A DNA stretch of 64,000 bases, taken from JBDREC01 sp043820105 [NCBI: Pseudomonadota bacterium] (GTDB lineage Bacteria; Bdellovibrionota_F; JAHFAK01). Position 1 is the first letter of the stretch. Each line of letters opens with the position of its first letter. Positions 8,594-16,415 of the stretch are shown here, in pieces. The notes under the pieces were generated by a model that was not told the origin of the DNA, ran no database searches, and saw nothing but the letters and a program-made list of their open reading frames with translations. The stretch spans positions 93,936 to 157,935 of the forward strand of contig JBDREC010000004.1 in NCBI GenBank assembly GCA_043820105.1. The letters run 5' to 3'. A program made the translations under genes and the position numbers.

Positions 8594-10570
8594 ATGAGGA
8601 GCTCAAAACTATTTATTCTAATCTCAGTTGTTATTCTAGCTTCCTTTTTACTTGTTTCTTGTAAGAAACAAATTCCACAAGCAGAAGAACAAGCAGCTGC
8701 AACAAAAGATACAAAAGCTTCAAGCACAGTATTGCAAGGCGGCGGAGCCAGTAGTGCATTGGGTGGTGGAGACATGAATCTGTCTACACAACCTCCAGGC
8801 ACAGAAGAAGAAGCCCCTCCTGCACCAGGTGAAGAAGAAGCAGATGAAGATCCTGAAGATATTACTATTGTTAAACCTCCTGTAACTATTTTTAAGTCTG
8901 TACCTTGTGGCGACGGCGATCCAGATCCAGATCCAGTAACACCAGATCCAGTAACACCAGATCCAGTAACACCAGAACCAGTAACACCAGAACCAGTAAC
9001 ACCAGAACCAGTAACACCAGGACCAGTAACACCAGAACCAGTAACACCAGAACCAGTAACACCAGAGCCAGTTGTTCCTCAACAATGTGAAGTTAAATTA
9101 AAAACAAACGATATTGATCCAAATGTGAAAGCTCTATTAAAAGAAGGGGTCCCACAACTTCTACCTTTTGATATTAATAAAGAAGTTATTACAGATCAGG
9201 TTAGATCTGAAATTCTAACAAAAGTATATCCTTTTGCCCAGGCTTGTGTAAATTACGGAATGGAAGTTGTTTTGATCGGACACGCTTCTAAATCAAGTAC
9301 AATTGAATATAATTTAGATTTATCCTTCGAAAGAGCTAATTCATATAGAGAATTGTTAATAGAAGAAGGTATTTTAAGTGATGCTGGATTAAGGACACAT
9401 GCTTATGATGAATTTAAAAAATATGGATTAGATGATTATTCCATTTTAAGACCACTAACAGAACAAAAATTATGGATTATTCCAGCAGGTGAGGTGATTG
9501 AAGGTTATGTTGCCCTGCAACAAGATGATCCTGATGTTTTTATTGCTATGGATACGGAACATTATGAAGGATGTACAGAAGATTCAGATCCTGACTGCTT
9601 AAATAGGATTGTGAGAGTAAAATGTATGTCTAGGGCTAAGATTCATAAAGAAGTTAAAAAGACAGAAAAAAGGTATCTAGCTGCTTTAGAAGCTGAAAAA
9701 GTTAGCAACAAATGTAAAGTTCTCCAAAAATATGAAGGTATTATTAAAGCTTCATCCCCTGCTTGGATGTTTGACAGAAATGGATCAAATTGCGATGGAA
9801 CTAGAGAAGCCAGTGTCAGGACAAATGCTATAGGAAGAAATAATTTACATTTTGCTCTTGTTGATCAATTTAATGCAATTGTTAGGTTCCAGACTGTATT
9901 TAATGAATTATTAACTCCAGGACAGGGAATTCTTAATAATACTGTTTTTACTGATCCTTATGTTGGAGAAGAAGAAGTATGGACAGAAGTTTTAAGAAGA
10001 TATCTTTATGCAATAGCCGAAGAAGGTGTTGGGATAAAAGAATTTGAAAAATGTACTTTCTTACACGGCGGTTATATGGCAGGTATTGCTGATGATGGTA
10101 ATGACGATAATTGCAAGCTCTTAACAGGAAGAAACCTTCCAATTGAAATGTGTGATGAGGCTGATCCTTCAAGAACATGTACTGTTTCAGTAAGTTTTAA
10201 GGGCGGATTGTCAAAATACGAAGCTGATGCATTAATGTATACAATCATGTTATATCAAGAACAAATTCTCAATAGAATTATTGGCAATGATACAGACAAA
10301 AGAGGCAGATGGTTAGCCAAAGCTGCTATTAAGATGGAAGGCGATTTGGAAAAATGGGGATTTTACAAAATTGATGTTGAAGGTGAAAAGTCAATGACTG
10401 TAGCTTCAGTTGAATGTCCTAAATCAATTGCATACACAGAGGATGCACATTATTCTAGCGAAGATACATATCCAAAATATTGCTGGGATTATAATGGAAA
10501 ACCTCTATTAGGTAGATTAAGACCAGATTTTAATTACAATTGTTTCCCAAACAACAATATTGGGAACTAA
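8594..10570 (+). CDS. Lipoprotein with Pro-Val-Thr-Pro repeat linker and OmpA-like domain
   Basis: The lipobox LVSC ends the signal peptide near residue 23, and AAGGAG lies 9 bases before the ATG. An acidic/Pro-rich stretch leads into about ten PVTPE/D pentapeptides (about 112-160). Residues about 170-300 resemble the OmpA/MotB peptidoglycan-binding domain: LPFDINKEVI, then MEVVLIGHAS and NLDLSFERANSYRELL. The usual Asp after GH is missing (GHAS instead of GHTD), though the later Arg is kept, so binding to diaminopimelate is uncertain. The remaining 350 residues are an unrecognised helical domain with several Cys. It probably bridges the outer membrane and the wall. Confidence 0.8.
   Translation: MRSSKLFILISVVILASFLLVSCKKQIPQAEEQAAATKDTKASSTVLQGGGASSALGGGDMNLSTQPPGTEEEAPPAPGEEEADEDPEDITIVKPPVTIFKSVPCGDGDPDPDPVTPDPVTPDPVTPEPVTPEPVTPEPVTPGPVTPEPVTPEPVTPEPVVPQQCEVKLKTNDIDPNVKALLKEGVPQLLPFDINKEVITDQVRSEILTKVYPFAQACVNYGMEVVLIGHASKSSTIEYNLDLSFERANSYRELLIEEGILSDAGLRTHAYDEFKKYGLDDYSILRPLTEQKLWIIPAGEVIEGYVALQQDDPDVFIAMDTEHYEGCTEDSDPDCLNRIVRVKCMSRAKIHKEVKKTEKRYLAALEAEKVSNKCKVLQKYEGIIKASSPAWMFDRNGSNCDGTREASVRTNAIGRNNLHFALVDQFNAIVRFQTVFNELLTPGQGILNNTVFTDPYVGEEEVWTEVLRRYLYAIAEEGVGIKEFEKCTFLHGGYMAGIADDGNDDNCKLLTGRNLPIEMCDEADPSRTCTVSVSFKGGLSKYEADALMYTIMLYQEQILNRIIGNDTDKRGRWLAKAAIKMEGDLEKWGFYKIDVEGEKSMTVASVECPKSIAYTEDAHYSSEDTYPKYCWDYNGKPLLGRLRPDFNYNCFPNNNIGN
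8930..9072 (+). repeat. 15-bp tandem repeat coding for the PVTPE linker
   Basis: About nine copies of the 15-base unit CCAGTAACACCAGAA encode Pro-Val-Thr-Pro-Glu/Asp/Gly. The array is wholly in frame in the OmpA-like lipoprotein gene. It uses a different unit from the PDPV array at 5518-5737 but gives a similar extended arm. Confidence 0.9.
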
Positions 10571-10605
10571 TTAAGTCAATTAAAGAGAAGTTATTATAAA
10601 CAAAA

Positions 10606-10638
10606 AGGCCTGCTAATTTAATTAGCGGGCCTCTTTTG
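10606..10638 (+). terminator. Rho-independent terminator
   Basis: A 12-base stem (AGGCCTGCTAAT with ATTAGCGGGCCT, one G-U pair) closes a TTA loop and is followed by CTTTT. It lies 36 bases after the OmpA-like lipoprotein stop. The A run on the other side may let it work on the opposite strand too, but no minus-strand gene ends here. Confidence 0.88.
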
Positions 10639-10707
10639 TATTATTTGCCTTGCAATTTCAAAGTCAGTGTTTTAAAATACATGGTATGTGAATTATTTGA
10701 GGCTATT

Positions 10708-11931
10708 ATGGATAGAATATACTTCAAGCAATTATCAGAATATCTTGAATATTTTCCATGTGTTGCGATTTTGGGTGCAAGACAATGTGGAAAAACAACC
10801 CTTCTTTCATTTTTAGATACAAAATGGAAAATATTTGATCTTGAAAAAGGTCAAGATTTTGACCTTATAAATAATGACCCTGATTTATTTTTTCGCTTAA
10901 ATGATGAAAATGTAGCTATAGACGAAGCCCAGTTTTTGCCAAGCCTTTTCTCATCTTTAAGAGTGGCTATTGATAAAAACAGAAAAAAAACAGGGCGATT
11001 TATTATTACTGGTTCTTCTTCTCCTGACTTAGTGAAATCAATTTCTGAATCTTTGGCAGGACGAATTGGAATAATAGAAATGTCTCCATTTACTTTTAGT
11101 GAAATTAGTCAATCATTTGAGAGTAATTTCACTAAATGCCTGCTTCAAAAAGATTATTTTAAAAACAATTATCATGACTTTAAACCCAAATCTAAGGATA
11201 AAAATATTTATAAATACTTGTTGCAAGGAGGCTATCCAGAACCGTGCTTAAAAAATTCTGAAAAATTTCATACTATGTGGATGCAAAATTATATAAAGAC
11301 CTATTTGGAGCGAGATTTATTAAAGCTTTTTCCAGGGATTAATGAAAATAGATACAGAGCCTTTCTTCAATCTATATCGAATATTTCTGGAAATGTAATT
11401 AATTATTCAGAAATAGCCACAGTTTTAGGTGTTTCACAGCCAACAGTTAGAGATTATTTTGACATTGCTCATAAAAGTTTTTTGTTTAGAAAAATTTCAA
11501 GCTTTTCTAAAGATGCAGTTAAAAGAATTATCAAGCACCCTAAGGGATATTATAGTGATAGTGGTTTGTTGTGCTATTTATTAAGAATTAGGGATGAGAA
11601 CTCTTTATTGACCCATCCAAAGATTGGAAATATTTGGGAGGGAATGGTTATAGAAGAAATCATCCGGACATTAAAATCGAATTCAATTTCTTTTGATTAT
11701 TATTACTATAGAACCTCATCAGGTGCTGAAGTTGACCTTGTATTAGAATCAGATTTTGGTTTAATTCCAATTGAAATAAAGCATACAAAAAAAATAAATA
11801 AAAAAGAACTTAGAAGTTTAAGTGATTTTATTAATGAAAGAAAATGTAAAATGGGATATATTATTAGTAATTCTGAAAACCCGCAAATGATAACAGAAAA
11901 TATAGCTTCTTTACCTTTTAATTATCTCTAG
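10708..11931 (+). CDS. AAA-family ATPase with DUF4143 domain
   Basis: The start at ATG 10708 is preceded by TGAGG; it gives 407 residues and the usual DUF4143 N-terminus. The Walker A motif is GARQCGKTT near residue 24 and the Walker B-like motif is NVAIDEAQFLP near 70. Residue 200 onward is the DUF4143 part, with a winged-helix segment (EIATVLGVSQPTVRDYF) and a C-terminal SGAEVDLVL...PIEIK that looks like the core of a PD-(D/E)XK fold. These proteins are widespread singletons in bacteria and archaea, and their role is not established. It stands alone between a terminator and the convergent aroK gene. Nothing here ties it to a defence locus. Confidence 0.88.
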   Translation: MDRIYFKQLSEYLEYFPCVAILGARQCGKTTLLSFLDTKWKIFDLEKGQDFDLINNDPDLFFRLNDENVAIDEAQFLPSLFSSLRVAIDKNRKKTGRFIITGSSSPDLVKSISESLAGRIGIIEMSPFTFSEISQSFESNFTKCLLQKDYFKNNYHDFKPKSKDKNIYKYLLQGGYPEPCLKNSEKFHTMWMQNYIKTYLERDLLKLFPGINENRYRAFLQSISNISGNVINYSEIATVLGVSQPTVRDYFDIAHKSFLFRKISSFSKDAVKRIIKHPKGYYSDSGLLCYLLRIRDENSLLTHPKIGNIWEGMVIEEIIRTLKSNSISFDYYYYRTSSGAEVDLVLESDFGLIPIEIKHTKKINKKELRSLSDFINERKCKMGYIISNSENPQMITENIASLPFNYL

Positions 11932-11960
11932 TAACAAGTAAACATGCTAATGGTTTAGGT

Positions 11961-12464
11961 TTAGTAGCAAGTAACAATGAGTTTAATGAAATGATCTAGA
12001 TTGTTATATGTTTCTGGAGTGCAATTAATGCTGAAATCAGCGGCTTTTGAATAGTGTTTTTTTCTTTCATTAAATAAAGCTTCAATTTCATCTTTTGATT
12101 TATTTTTTAATAAAGGTCTTTTGCTACAATTTTCTATATATTGCCATAAATCATTAAAAGCCCAAGTTAAATAAACAACCTTGCCATTTTCTTTTAAGGC
12201 CATTTTATTTTCTTCATCTAATATTGCCCCGCCTCCAGTTGCAATTACAACATTATCAAGTTTTGAAACTCTCAGAATTGTTGTTTTTTCAAGTTGCCTA
12301 AAATGACCTTCAGAATGCTTTTCAAAGATCTGACTAATTGTCATTCCAGCATTGTTTTCAATTTCCCCATCAATGTCATAAAAATCTCTTTTTAAGTGTG
12401 ATGCAAGCCTTTGCCCAACTATTGTTTTGCCACACCCCATGAAACCGATTAATATTATGTTCAT
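11961..12464 (-). CDS. aroK: Shikimate kinase
   Basis: This is a P-loop kinase that phosphorylates shikimate with ATP, the fifth step of the pathway. The P-loop GFMGCGKT is at residues 7-14, the substrate Asp lies in DIDGEI near 31, FRQLE near 56, the glycine-rich TGGGAI near 77, and the lid/adenine region RPLL and RKKHY near 115-137. At 167 residues it has the normal family length. GGAG lies just upstream of the ATG. It is last in the minus-strand aro cluster, separated from aroA by an 89-base gap of heptamer-like repeats. Confidence 0.93.
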   Translation of the reverse strand: MNIILIGFMGCGKTIVGQRLASHLKRDFYDIDGEIENNAGMTISQIFEKHSEGHFRQLEKTTILRVSKLDNVVIATGGGAILDEENKMALKENGKVVYLTWAFNDLWQYIENCSKRPLLKNKSKDEIEALFNERKKHYSKAADFSINCTPETYNNLDHFIKLIVTCY

Positions 12465-12477
12465 TGTTGCTCCAGTT

Positions 12478-12517
12478 TAGTATTTATTATTCATTATTCG
12501 GTGTTCAGTTTTCAGTG
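12478..12517. repeat. Degenerate heptamer repeat, family B-like
   Basis: Diverged units related to GTATTCA (GTATTTA, TTATTCA, TTATTCG, GTGTTCA, GTTTTCA, GTGTTTT) lie just upstream of aroK. In aroK's direction they read TGAATAC-like, the orientation that also precedes coaB and the gene at 46535. A CCATAACCC motif occurs twice just beyond (12525-12550). Confidence 0.6.
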
Positions 12518-12553
12518 TTTTCCAGAAACCATAACCCAGCAGCCATAACCCTC

Positions 12554-13873
12554 TTATTTTAACTTGTCTAATAGTTCCCAAAAACCAGGAAATGATTTGT
12601 TTACACATTTCTTGTTTTTTACATAAATCTTATCTGGAAATATCTTTTCCAATATTCCAAAACTCATAGCCATCCTATGATCATTATAAGTTTCAATATT
12701 AATTTTACTCTTAATTCCTAATCCTTGTTCCCCTGTTCCCATGTTCCCTTGTGCTCTTTCATAATTTTGAATTTTGAATTTTGAATTTTGAATTCCTTTT
12801 ACCTTTATCCAATCTCGCCCAGTCTCCACGCAATCCCCAAACTTTAAAAGCTCATTCTCCAAAGCCTGCAATCTATCAGTTTCCTTTAATCGCAAATTAT
12901 ATACATTTTTAATATAAGTTGTCCCTTGCGCAAACAAAGCAAGAACAGCCAGCGTTTGCACAAGATCAGGCATTTTATTCATATCAACTGTAATACCTTT
13001 AAGCTTGCTGGGCTTTATCTTAAGGTAAGTTTTACCACATTCCGTTATAGCTCCCATTTTTTTAAGCACATTTATAAATTGCACATCACCTTGATTCGAT
13101 TCAGTCCCAAGCCCATTAATTTTCAAACCATTTCCCCTTACGCCGTACGCTGTACGCTGTACGCTGTACGCCAAAAAATACGATGCTGCTGATGCATCAG
13201 GTTCTATAATATATTTATTCTTTGATCTATACATCTGTTTTTTTATAATATATTTTCTATAATTTCTATTTTCTACCTTAACTCCAAAATCTTGCATAAC
13301 TTTTAAGGTCATATCTATATAAGGCTTTGATGTAATTTTGCCTTTTACATTAATCGTAATTTGATTTTCGCAGTATGGCGAGATCAGTAAAATCGCAGAT
13401 AAAAACTGACTGCTAATTGAAGAATTAATAGTTATAGAACCATTTATATATCCATTTGAATTTATGTTTATTGGAAAAGTATCATTTTGAATTTTGAATT
13501 TTGAATTTTGAATTTTACTTAAAGCTTCTAGTATTGCATAAACTGGCCTGTTTTTCATATGTCCTTTGCAATTAATCTTAGTCTTTCCTGCAATCAAATG
13601 AGCAAGTGCAATTATAAATCGTGTCGTTGTTCCTGCTTCCCCTGTACTTATAACCTTATTTGTCTGCCTTAAACCCCCACCAAAAACAAACACTTCTTTT
13701 CTCTTAATCCCAATCCTAATCTTAATCCCTAATCTGACTAAATTTTCAAGCATCCCTTGCACATCATCACAAAAATTCACATTTGTAAGGCAAGTCGTAC
13801 CTTTAGCCAAAGCCGCACAAATTAAGGCTCTATTAATTATACTTTTTGATCCTGGTAAACTTAATACTTGCAT
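12554..13873 (-). CDS. aroA: 3-phosphoshikimate 1-carboxyvinyltransferase (EPSP synthase)
   Basis: This enzyme joins phosphoenolpyruvate to shikimate 3-phosphate. The active-site motifs are intact: LPGSKSIINRAL at 6-17, GEAGTTTRF at 78-86 (Glu where Asn is usual), SSQFLSA near 154-160, PDLVQTLAVLA at 302-312, RLKETDRL at 328-335 and NDHRMAM at 397-403. It starts 13 bases inside aroDE, and the N-terminus is about 12 residues shorter than in E. coli. Four stretches do not belong to the family: residues about 46-58, 120-130, 237-248 and 361-389. Each is encoded by heptanucleotide repeats, in frame, at probable surface loops. The protein should still be active, since the repeats interrupt no motif and create no stop codon. 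Confidence 0.93.
   Translation of the reverse strand: MQVLSLPGSKSIINRALICAALAKGTTCLTNVNFCDDVQGMLENLVRLGIKIRIGIKRKEVFVFGGGLRQTNKVISTGEAGTTTRFIIALAHLIAGKTKINCKGHMKNRPVYAILEALSKIQNSKFKIQNDTFPININSNGYINGSITINSSISSQFLSAILLISPYCENQITINVKGKITSKPYIDMTLKVMQDFGVKVENRNYRKYIIKKQMYRSKNKYIIEPDASAASYFLAYSVQRTAYGVRGNGLKINGLGTESNQGDVQFINVLKKMGAITECGKTYLKIKPSKLKGITVDMNKMPDLVQTLAVLALFAQGTTYIKNVYNLRLKETDRLQALENELLKFGDCVETGRDWIKVKGIQNSKFKIQNYERAQGNMGTGEQGLGIKSKINIETYNDHRMAMSFGILEKIFPDKIYVKNKKCVNKSFPGFWELLDKLK
12707..12797 (-). repeat. Composite heptamer tract inside aroA (third insert)
   Basis: On the coding strand the tract begins with four family A units (TTCAAAA/TTCAAAT), continues with three units like GGGAACA, and ends with GGATTAG-type units. 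It encodes AroA residues about 361-389, including IQNSKFKIQN. In other EPSP synthases this loop before the NDHRMAM motif is about 25 residues shorter. Confidence 0.8.
13139..13172 (-). repeat. Heptamer tract inside aroA (second insert), family D
   Basis: Four or more units of GCGTACA/GCGTACG on the coding strand encode VQRTAYGVR within AroA residues 237-246. The same repeat in the same reading frame encodes VQGTAYGVR at the start of BatC (20557-20590). Confidence 0.88.
13484..13516 (-). repeat. Heptamer tract inside aroA (first family A insert)
   Basis: About four TTCAAAA units on the coding strand encode KIQNSKFKIQN at AroA residues 120-130. Both family A inserts in aroA are read in the same frame and give the same peptide. 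Three heptamers make 21 bases, so the frame is kept only for certain copy numbers. Confidence 0.88.
13704..13736 (-). repeat. Heptamer tract inside aroA (N-terminal), family G
   Basis: Units like GGATTAG, GGATTAA and GGATTGG on the coding strand encode the LGIKIRIGIKRK stretch at AroA residues about 48-59. A related tract lies in the intergenic region at 34313-34348. This one is more diverged, and its repeat origin is less certain than that of the other three. Confidence 0.6.
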
Positions 13874-15309
13874 AGCATTTTCCTGATTTGCTTTGTATAT
13901 CTGACCTTGTGACCAGTAAAGAGTTCAAATTGCTTCAGTCCTTGATAAATAAAAAAATCTAGACCATCGAATATAATATTATTCTTACCTTTCTTTGCAA
14001 GCTTAATTAAGGGAGTTTCAATTGGTCGATAATTGAGTTCAATAATGATTTTATTGTTTAGTGCAGGAAGGCTAAAAGGAAAGCCTTTGTAAATTATGCC
14101 AACACTTGTACAGTTAATCAATATATCAAAATCATGAGCCTTGATGTCAAAAAGTGGTTTTACTAAAATATTGTATCTTTTTTCTAGAAGCTTTGCCTTT
14201 TCTAAAGTTCTATTAAAAAGTGTAATTTCTAAACTTCTATTATTTAAAGCCTTAACAAAAGAAGATGCAACTGCACCTGCCCCTAATATGGCGATTTTCT
14301 TTTTACTTAAATCTTTAATCTTTTTCAAAAAACATTCTAAGGCATAATTATCTGTATTATCGCAAAACACGTTTTTATTTTTAACAGAAACTGTATTTAC
14401 AGACTCAAAATTTGTGCTCTTAAAATAATTTATTATTAGCTTTTTATATGGAGTAGTAATTGATAAACCAAAAAATCTGAGTTCTAAATTCTTAATTCTA
14501 TCAATTAAATCTCTAAACTCTAAGCTTGATTTCACAAGTATTGGCACATAAATACCGTTTATTCCATACTTGTGAAAAAGGTAATTAAATAAAACGTAAC
14601 CAAGACTTTGCTCAACAGGATTTCCAATCAGGCCATATAGTTTTGCCTTTGGTTTAAGCCTTTTGATTGAATAAATATCTGTCAGTTTTTTAATATCAAC
14701 TTGTCCCTGGGCTGTCTTTTTTTCCTGATTAATTGAAGCGTATGTCCATTTAGATCCATATGAAAGGCATAAGATCCTACTAATATTTGAAGTTTCACCC
14801 ATGCAAAAAGAAATAATATTCTTTTTATATTTATTCTTTAGTTTTTTAATATTGGCTAAGACTTTAAAATTATCAGTTGAGTTCTTACCTTGATAAATAA
14901 ATTTTAAGGCCGAGATTTGAGAGGCTGTTTCTTTATTAAGATTAGGAGTATGATTAAGATCAAGGATTTTAGAATGGGACGATAATAGGATTTTTGAGTT
15001 AATATTTTTTGCTCGTAGAACTTTGATAATAGAATTATAGTTTTTGTTTAACTCAATATCAATATAATCAGTTTTTCGAGGTTTTAATTTAAGTATTATT
15101 TCAATAAATTGTTTTTTATCAAATTTGAATTTGCCACCCTGTGAAGTTGATCGCAATGTGTAAATAATGGGCATTTTATATAAAACAGGAAAAGAATATA
15201 GGGAAAAGTTATTAAGATTCATTAAATCAAGGCGAAGTTCTATAATATCAGCGAGCTTTGTTTCTGGCTTGTTTAGGTCAGCTGTTGTTGTAAGAGAAAG
15301 TGCTATCAA
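13861..15309 (-). CDS. aroDE: Bifunctional 3-dehydroquinate dehydratase / shikimate dehydrogenase
   Basis: Residues 1 to about 215 are a type I (Schiff-base) dehydroquinase: ELRLD at 24-28, the catalytic His at 112 (SSHSK), the Schiff-base Lys at 136 (SALKF), GETSNISR at 171-178 and a final QGQ. Residues about 222-482 are shikimate dehydrogenase: GLIGNPVEQS at 226-235, TTPYK with the catalytic Lys near 289, DNTDN with its Asp at 320, the NADP loop GAGAVAS at 343-349, NRT at 366-368 and QGLKQFELFTG at 456-466. This order is known from plants and Chlamydia. The shikimate-binding HSxSP motif is altered to QSLGY, keeping only the first Ser. It lies between aroB (10-base gap) and aroA (13-base overlap). 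Confidence 0.93.
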   Translation of the reverse strand: MIALSLTTTADLNKPETKLADIIELRLDLMNLNNFSLYSFPVLYKMPIIYTLRSTSQGGKFKFDKKQFIEIILKLKPRKTDYIDIELNKNYNSIIKVLRAKNINSKILLSSHSKILDLNHTPNLNKETASQISALKFIYQGKNSTDNFKVLANIKKLKNKYKKNIISFCMGETSNISRILCLSYGSKWTYASINQEKKTAQGQVDIKKLTDIYSIKRLKPKAKLYGLIGNPVEQSLGYVLFNYLFHKYGINGIYVPILVKSSLEFRDLIDRIKNLELRFFGLSITTPYKKLIINYFKSTNFESVNTVSVKNKNVFCDNTDNYALECFLKKIKDLSKKKIAILGAGAVASSFVKALNNRSLEITLFNRTLEKAKLLEKRYNILVKPLFDIKAHDFDILINCTSVGIIYKGFPFSLPALNNKIIIELNYRPIETPLIKLAKKGKNNIIFDGLDFFIYQGLKQFELFTGHKVRYTKQIRKMLCKY

Positions 15310-15319
15310 AAAATGGTCC

Positions 15320-16402
15320 TTAAATAATGTTTTTTAATTTTGATAAAGGGATGTCGTTTTTTACAAAGCTATGTCCAATTGATTTTAATAGGGCCATAGT
15401 AATTTTATTGCCCTTGTTTTTTTTGTCATGACCGATTTCTTTTAATAGCAAAGCTTTTGTTTTGAGATCAATATTTTTTAAAAGACCATACTCATATAAA
15501 AGATTATTATGTCGGTTCATTTGAAAATCGCTTAAATATCCAAGGCTATTAGAAATAAGAGCTGCTATTTGCATGCCATAGGCCACAGCAAAACCATGAC
15601 GGATTTTATTTTTAATTTTTATTTGCTCTAAGGCATGACCAAAGGTGTGACCATAGTTTAAAAGCTTTCTTGATAATTTGCCATTAGAAGCTTCAAACTG
15701 ATCATTTTCACAAATCATTTTCTTATTATTTATGGATCTGTAAATAATTTCATTTAAAAGCTTTTTGTCTTTATTTAATATTTTTATTTTGTTTTCTTCG
15801 AATAATTTAAAAAGATCTTTATCAAGGATTATTCCGTATTTTATAGCTTCAGCAAGGCCACTTAAATATTGCATCTTATTAAGTTTGTCTAGATAATCCG
15901 AATTTATAATTATAATATTAGGCTGATAAAAAGAGCCCAGGAAATTTTTTCTAAGGGAATGGTTAGCAAGATAATTTACCCCTACTTTTCCACCAACAGA
16001 AGAGTCAACTTGAGCGAGTAAACTAGTTGGAATTTGTATTAAGTTAATTCCTCTCATATATAAGGAGGCAGCGAATCCAGCAATGTCGCCAGTAACACCG
16101 CCACCTAAAGCTATTAGGCATGAATATCGATCAAAGTTTAGCTTAAGCAACTTATCCAAAATCATTTCTACTGTTTTAAAGGTTTTACTTTTTTCACCAC
16201 TTGGAAATGCAATTAGCTTTTCATTTTTTAGCTTTAATTTATTTTTGAGCCCTAGGCCATAAAGCTTTTTAATGTTTGCATCACAAACTATCGCGATATT
16301 TGAATATTCTTTTTGCAGTTTAAGTAAAATATCTTCTGGTTTGCTTGAAAAGAATATTTCTGAATTTCTTCCCGCATATTTACATAAAAGTTTTTGGGTC
16401 AT
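15320..16402 (-). CDS. aroB: 3-dehydroquinate synthase
   Basis: This enzyme cyclises DAHP to 3-dehydroquinate using NAD and a divalent metal, usually zinc. The NAD-binding GGGVTGDIAGFAAS is near residues 101-114, followed by QIPTSLLAQVDSSVGGKVGVN. The metal ligands sit in GLAEAIKYG (Glu), NYGHTFGHALE (His) and the later His-Gly-Phe segment. The 360-residue length is normal. It is the second gene of the minus-strand aro cluster, 13 bases after aroF and 10 before aroDE. Confidence 0.95.
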   Translation of the reverse strand: MTQKLLCKYAGRNSEIFFSSKPEDILLKLQKEYSNIAIVCDANIKKLYGLGLKNKLKLKNEKLIAFPSGEKSKTFKTVEMILDKLLKLNFDRYSCLIALGGGVTGDIAGFAASLYMRGINLIQIPTSLLAQVDSSVGGKVGVNYLANHSLRKNFLGSFYQPNIIIINSDYLDKLNKMQYLSGLAEAIKYGIILDKDLFKLFEENKIKILNKDKKLLNEIIYRSINNKKMICENDQFEASNGKLSRKLLNYGHTFGHALEQIKIKNKIRHGFAVAYGMQIAALISNSLGYLSDFQMNRHNNLLYEYGLLKNIDLKTKALLLKEIGHDKKNKGNKITMALLKSIGHSFVKNDIPLSKLKNII

Positions 16403-16415
16403 TTTAACTTTTCCT

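Noticed and set aside
10708-11931. DUF4143 ATPase as part of a defence system or toxin-antitoxin pair
   Set aside because: No partner gene, nuclease operon or mobile-element hallmark is adjacent. It is a singleton between housekeeping genes.
12554-13873. aroA as a pseudogene broken by repeats
   Set aside because: The frame is open throughout and all active-site motifs are present in order, so it is probably functional.
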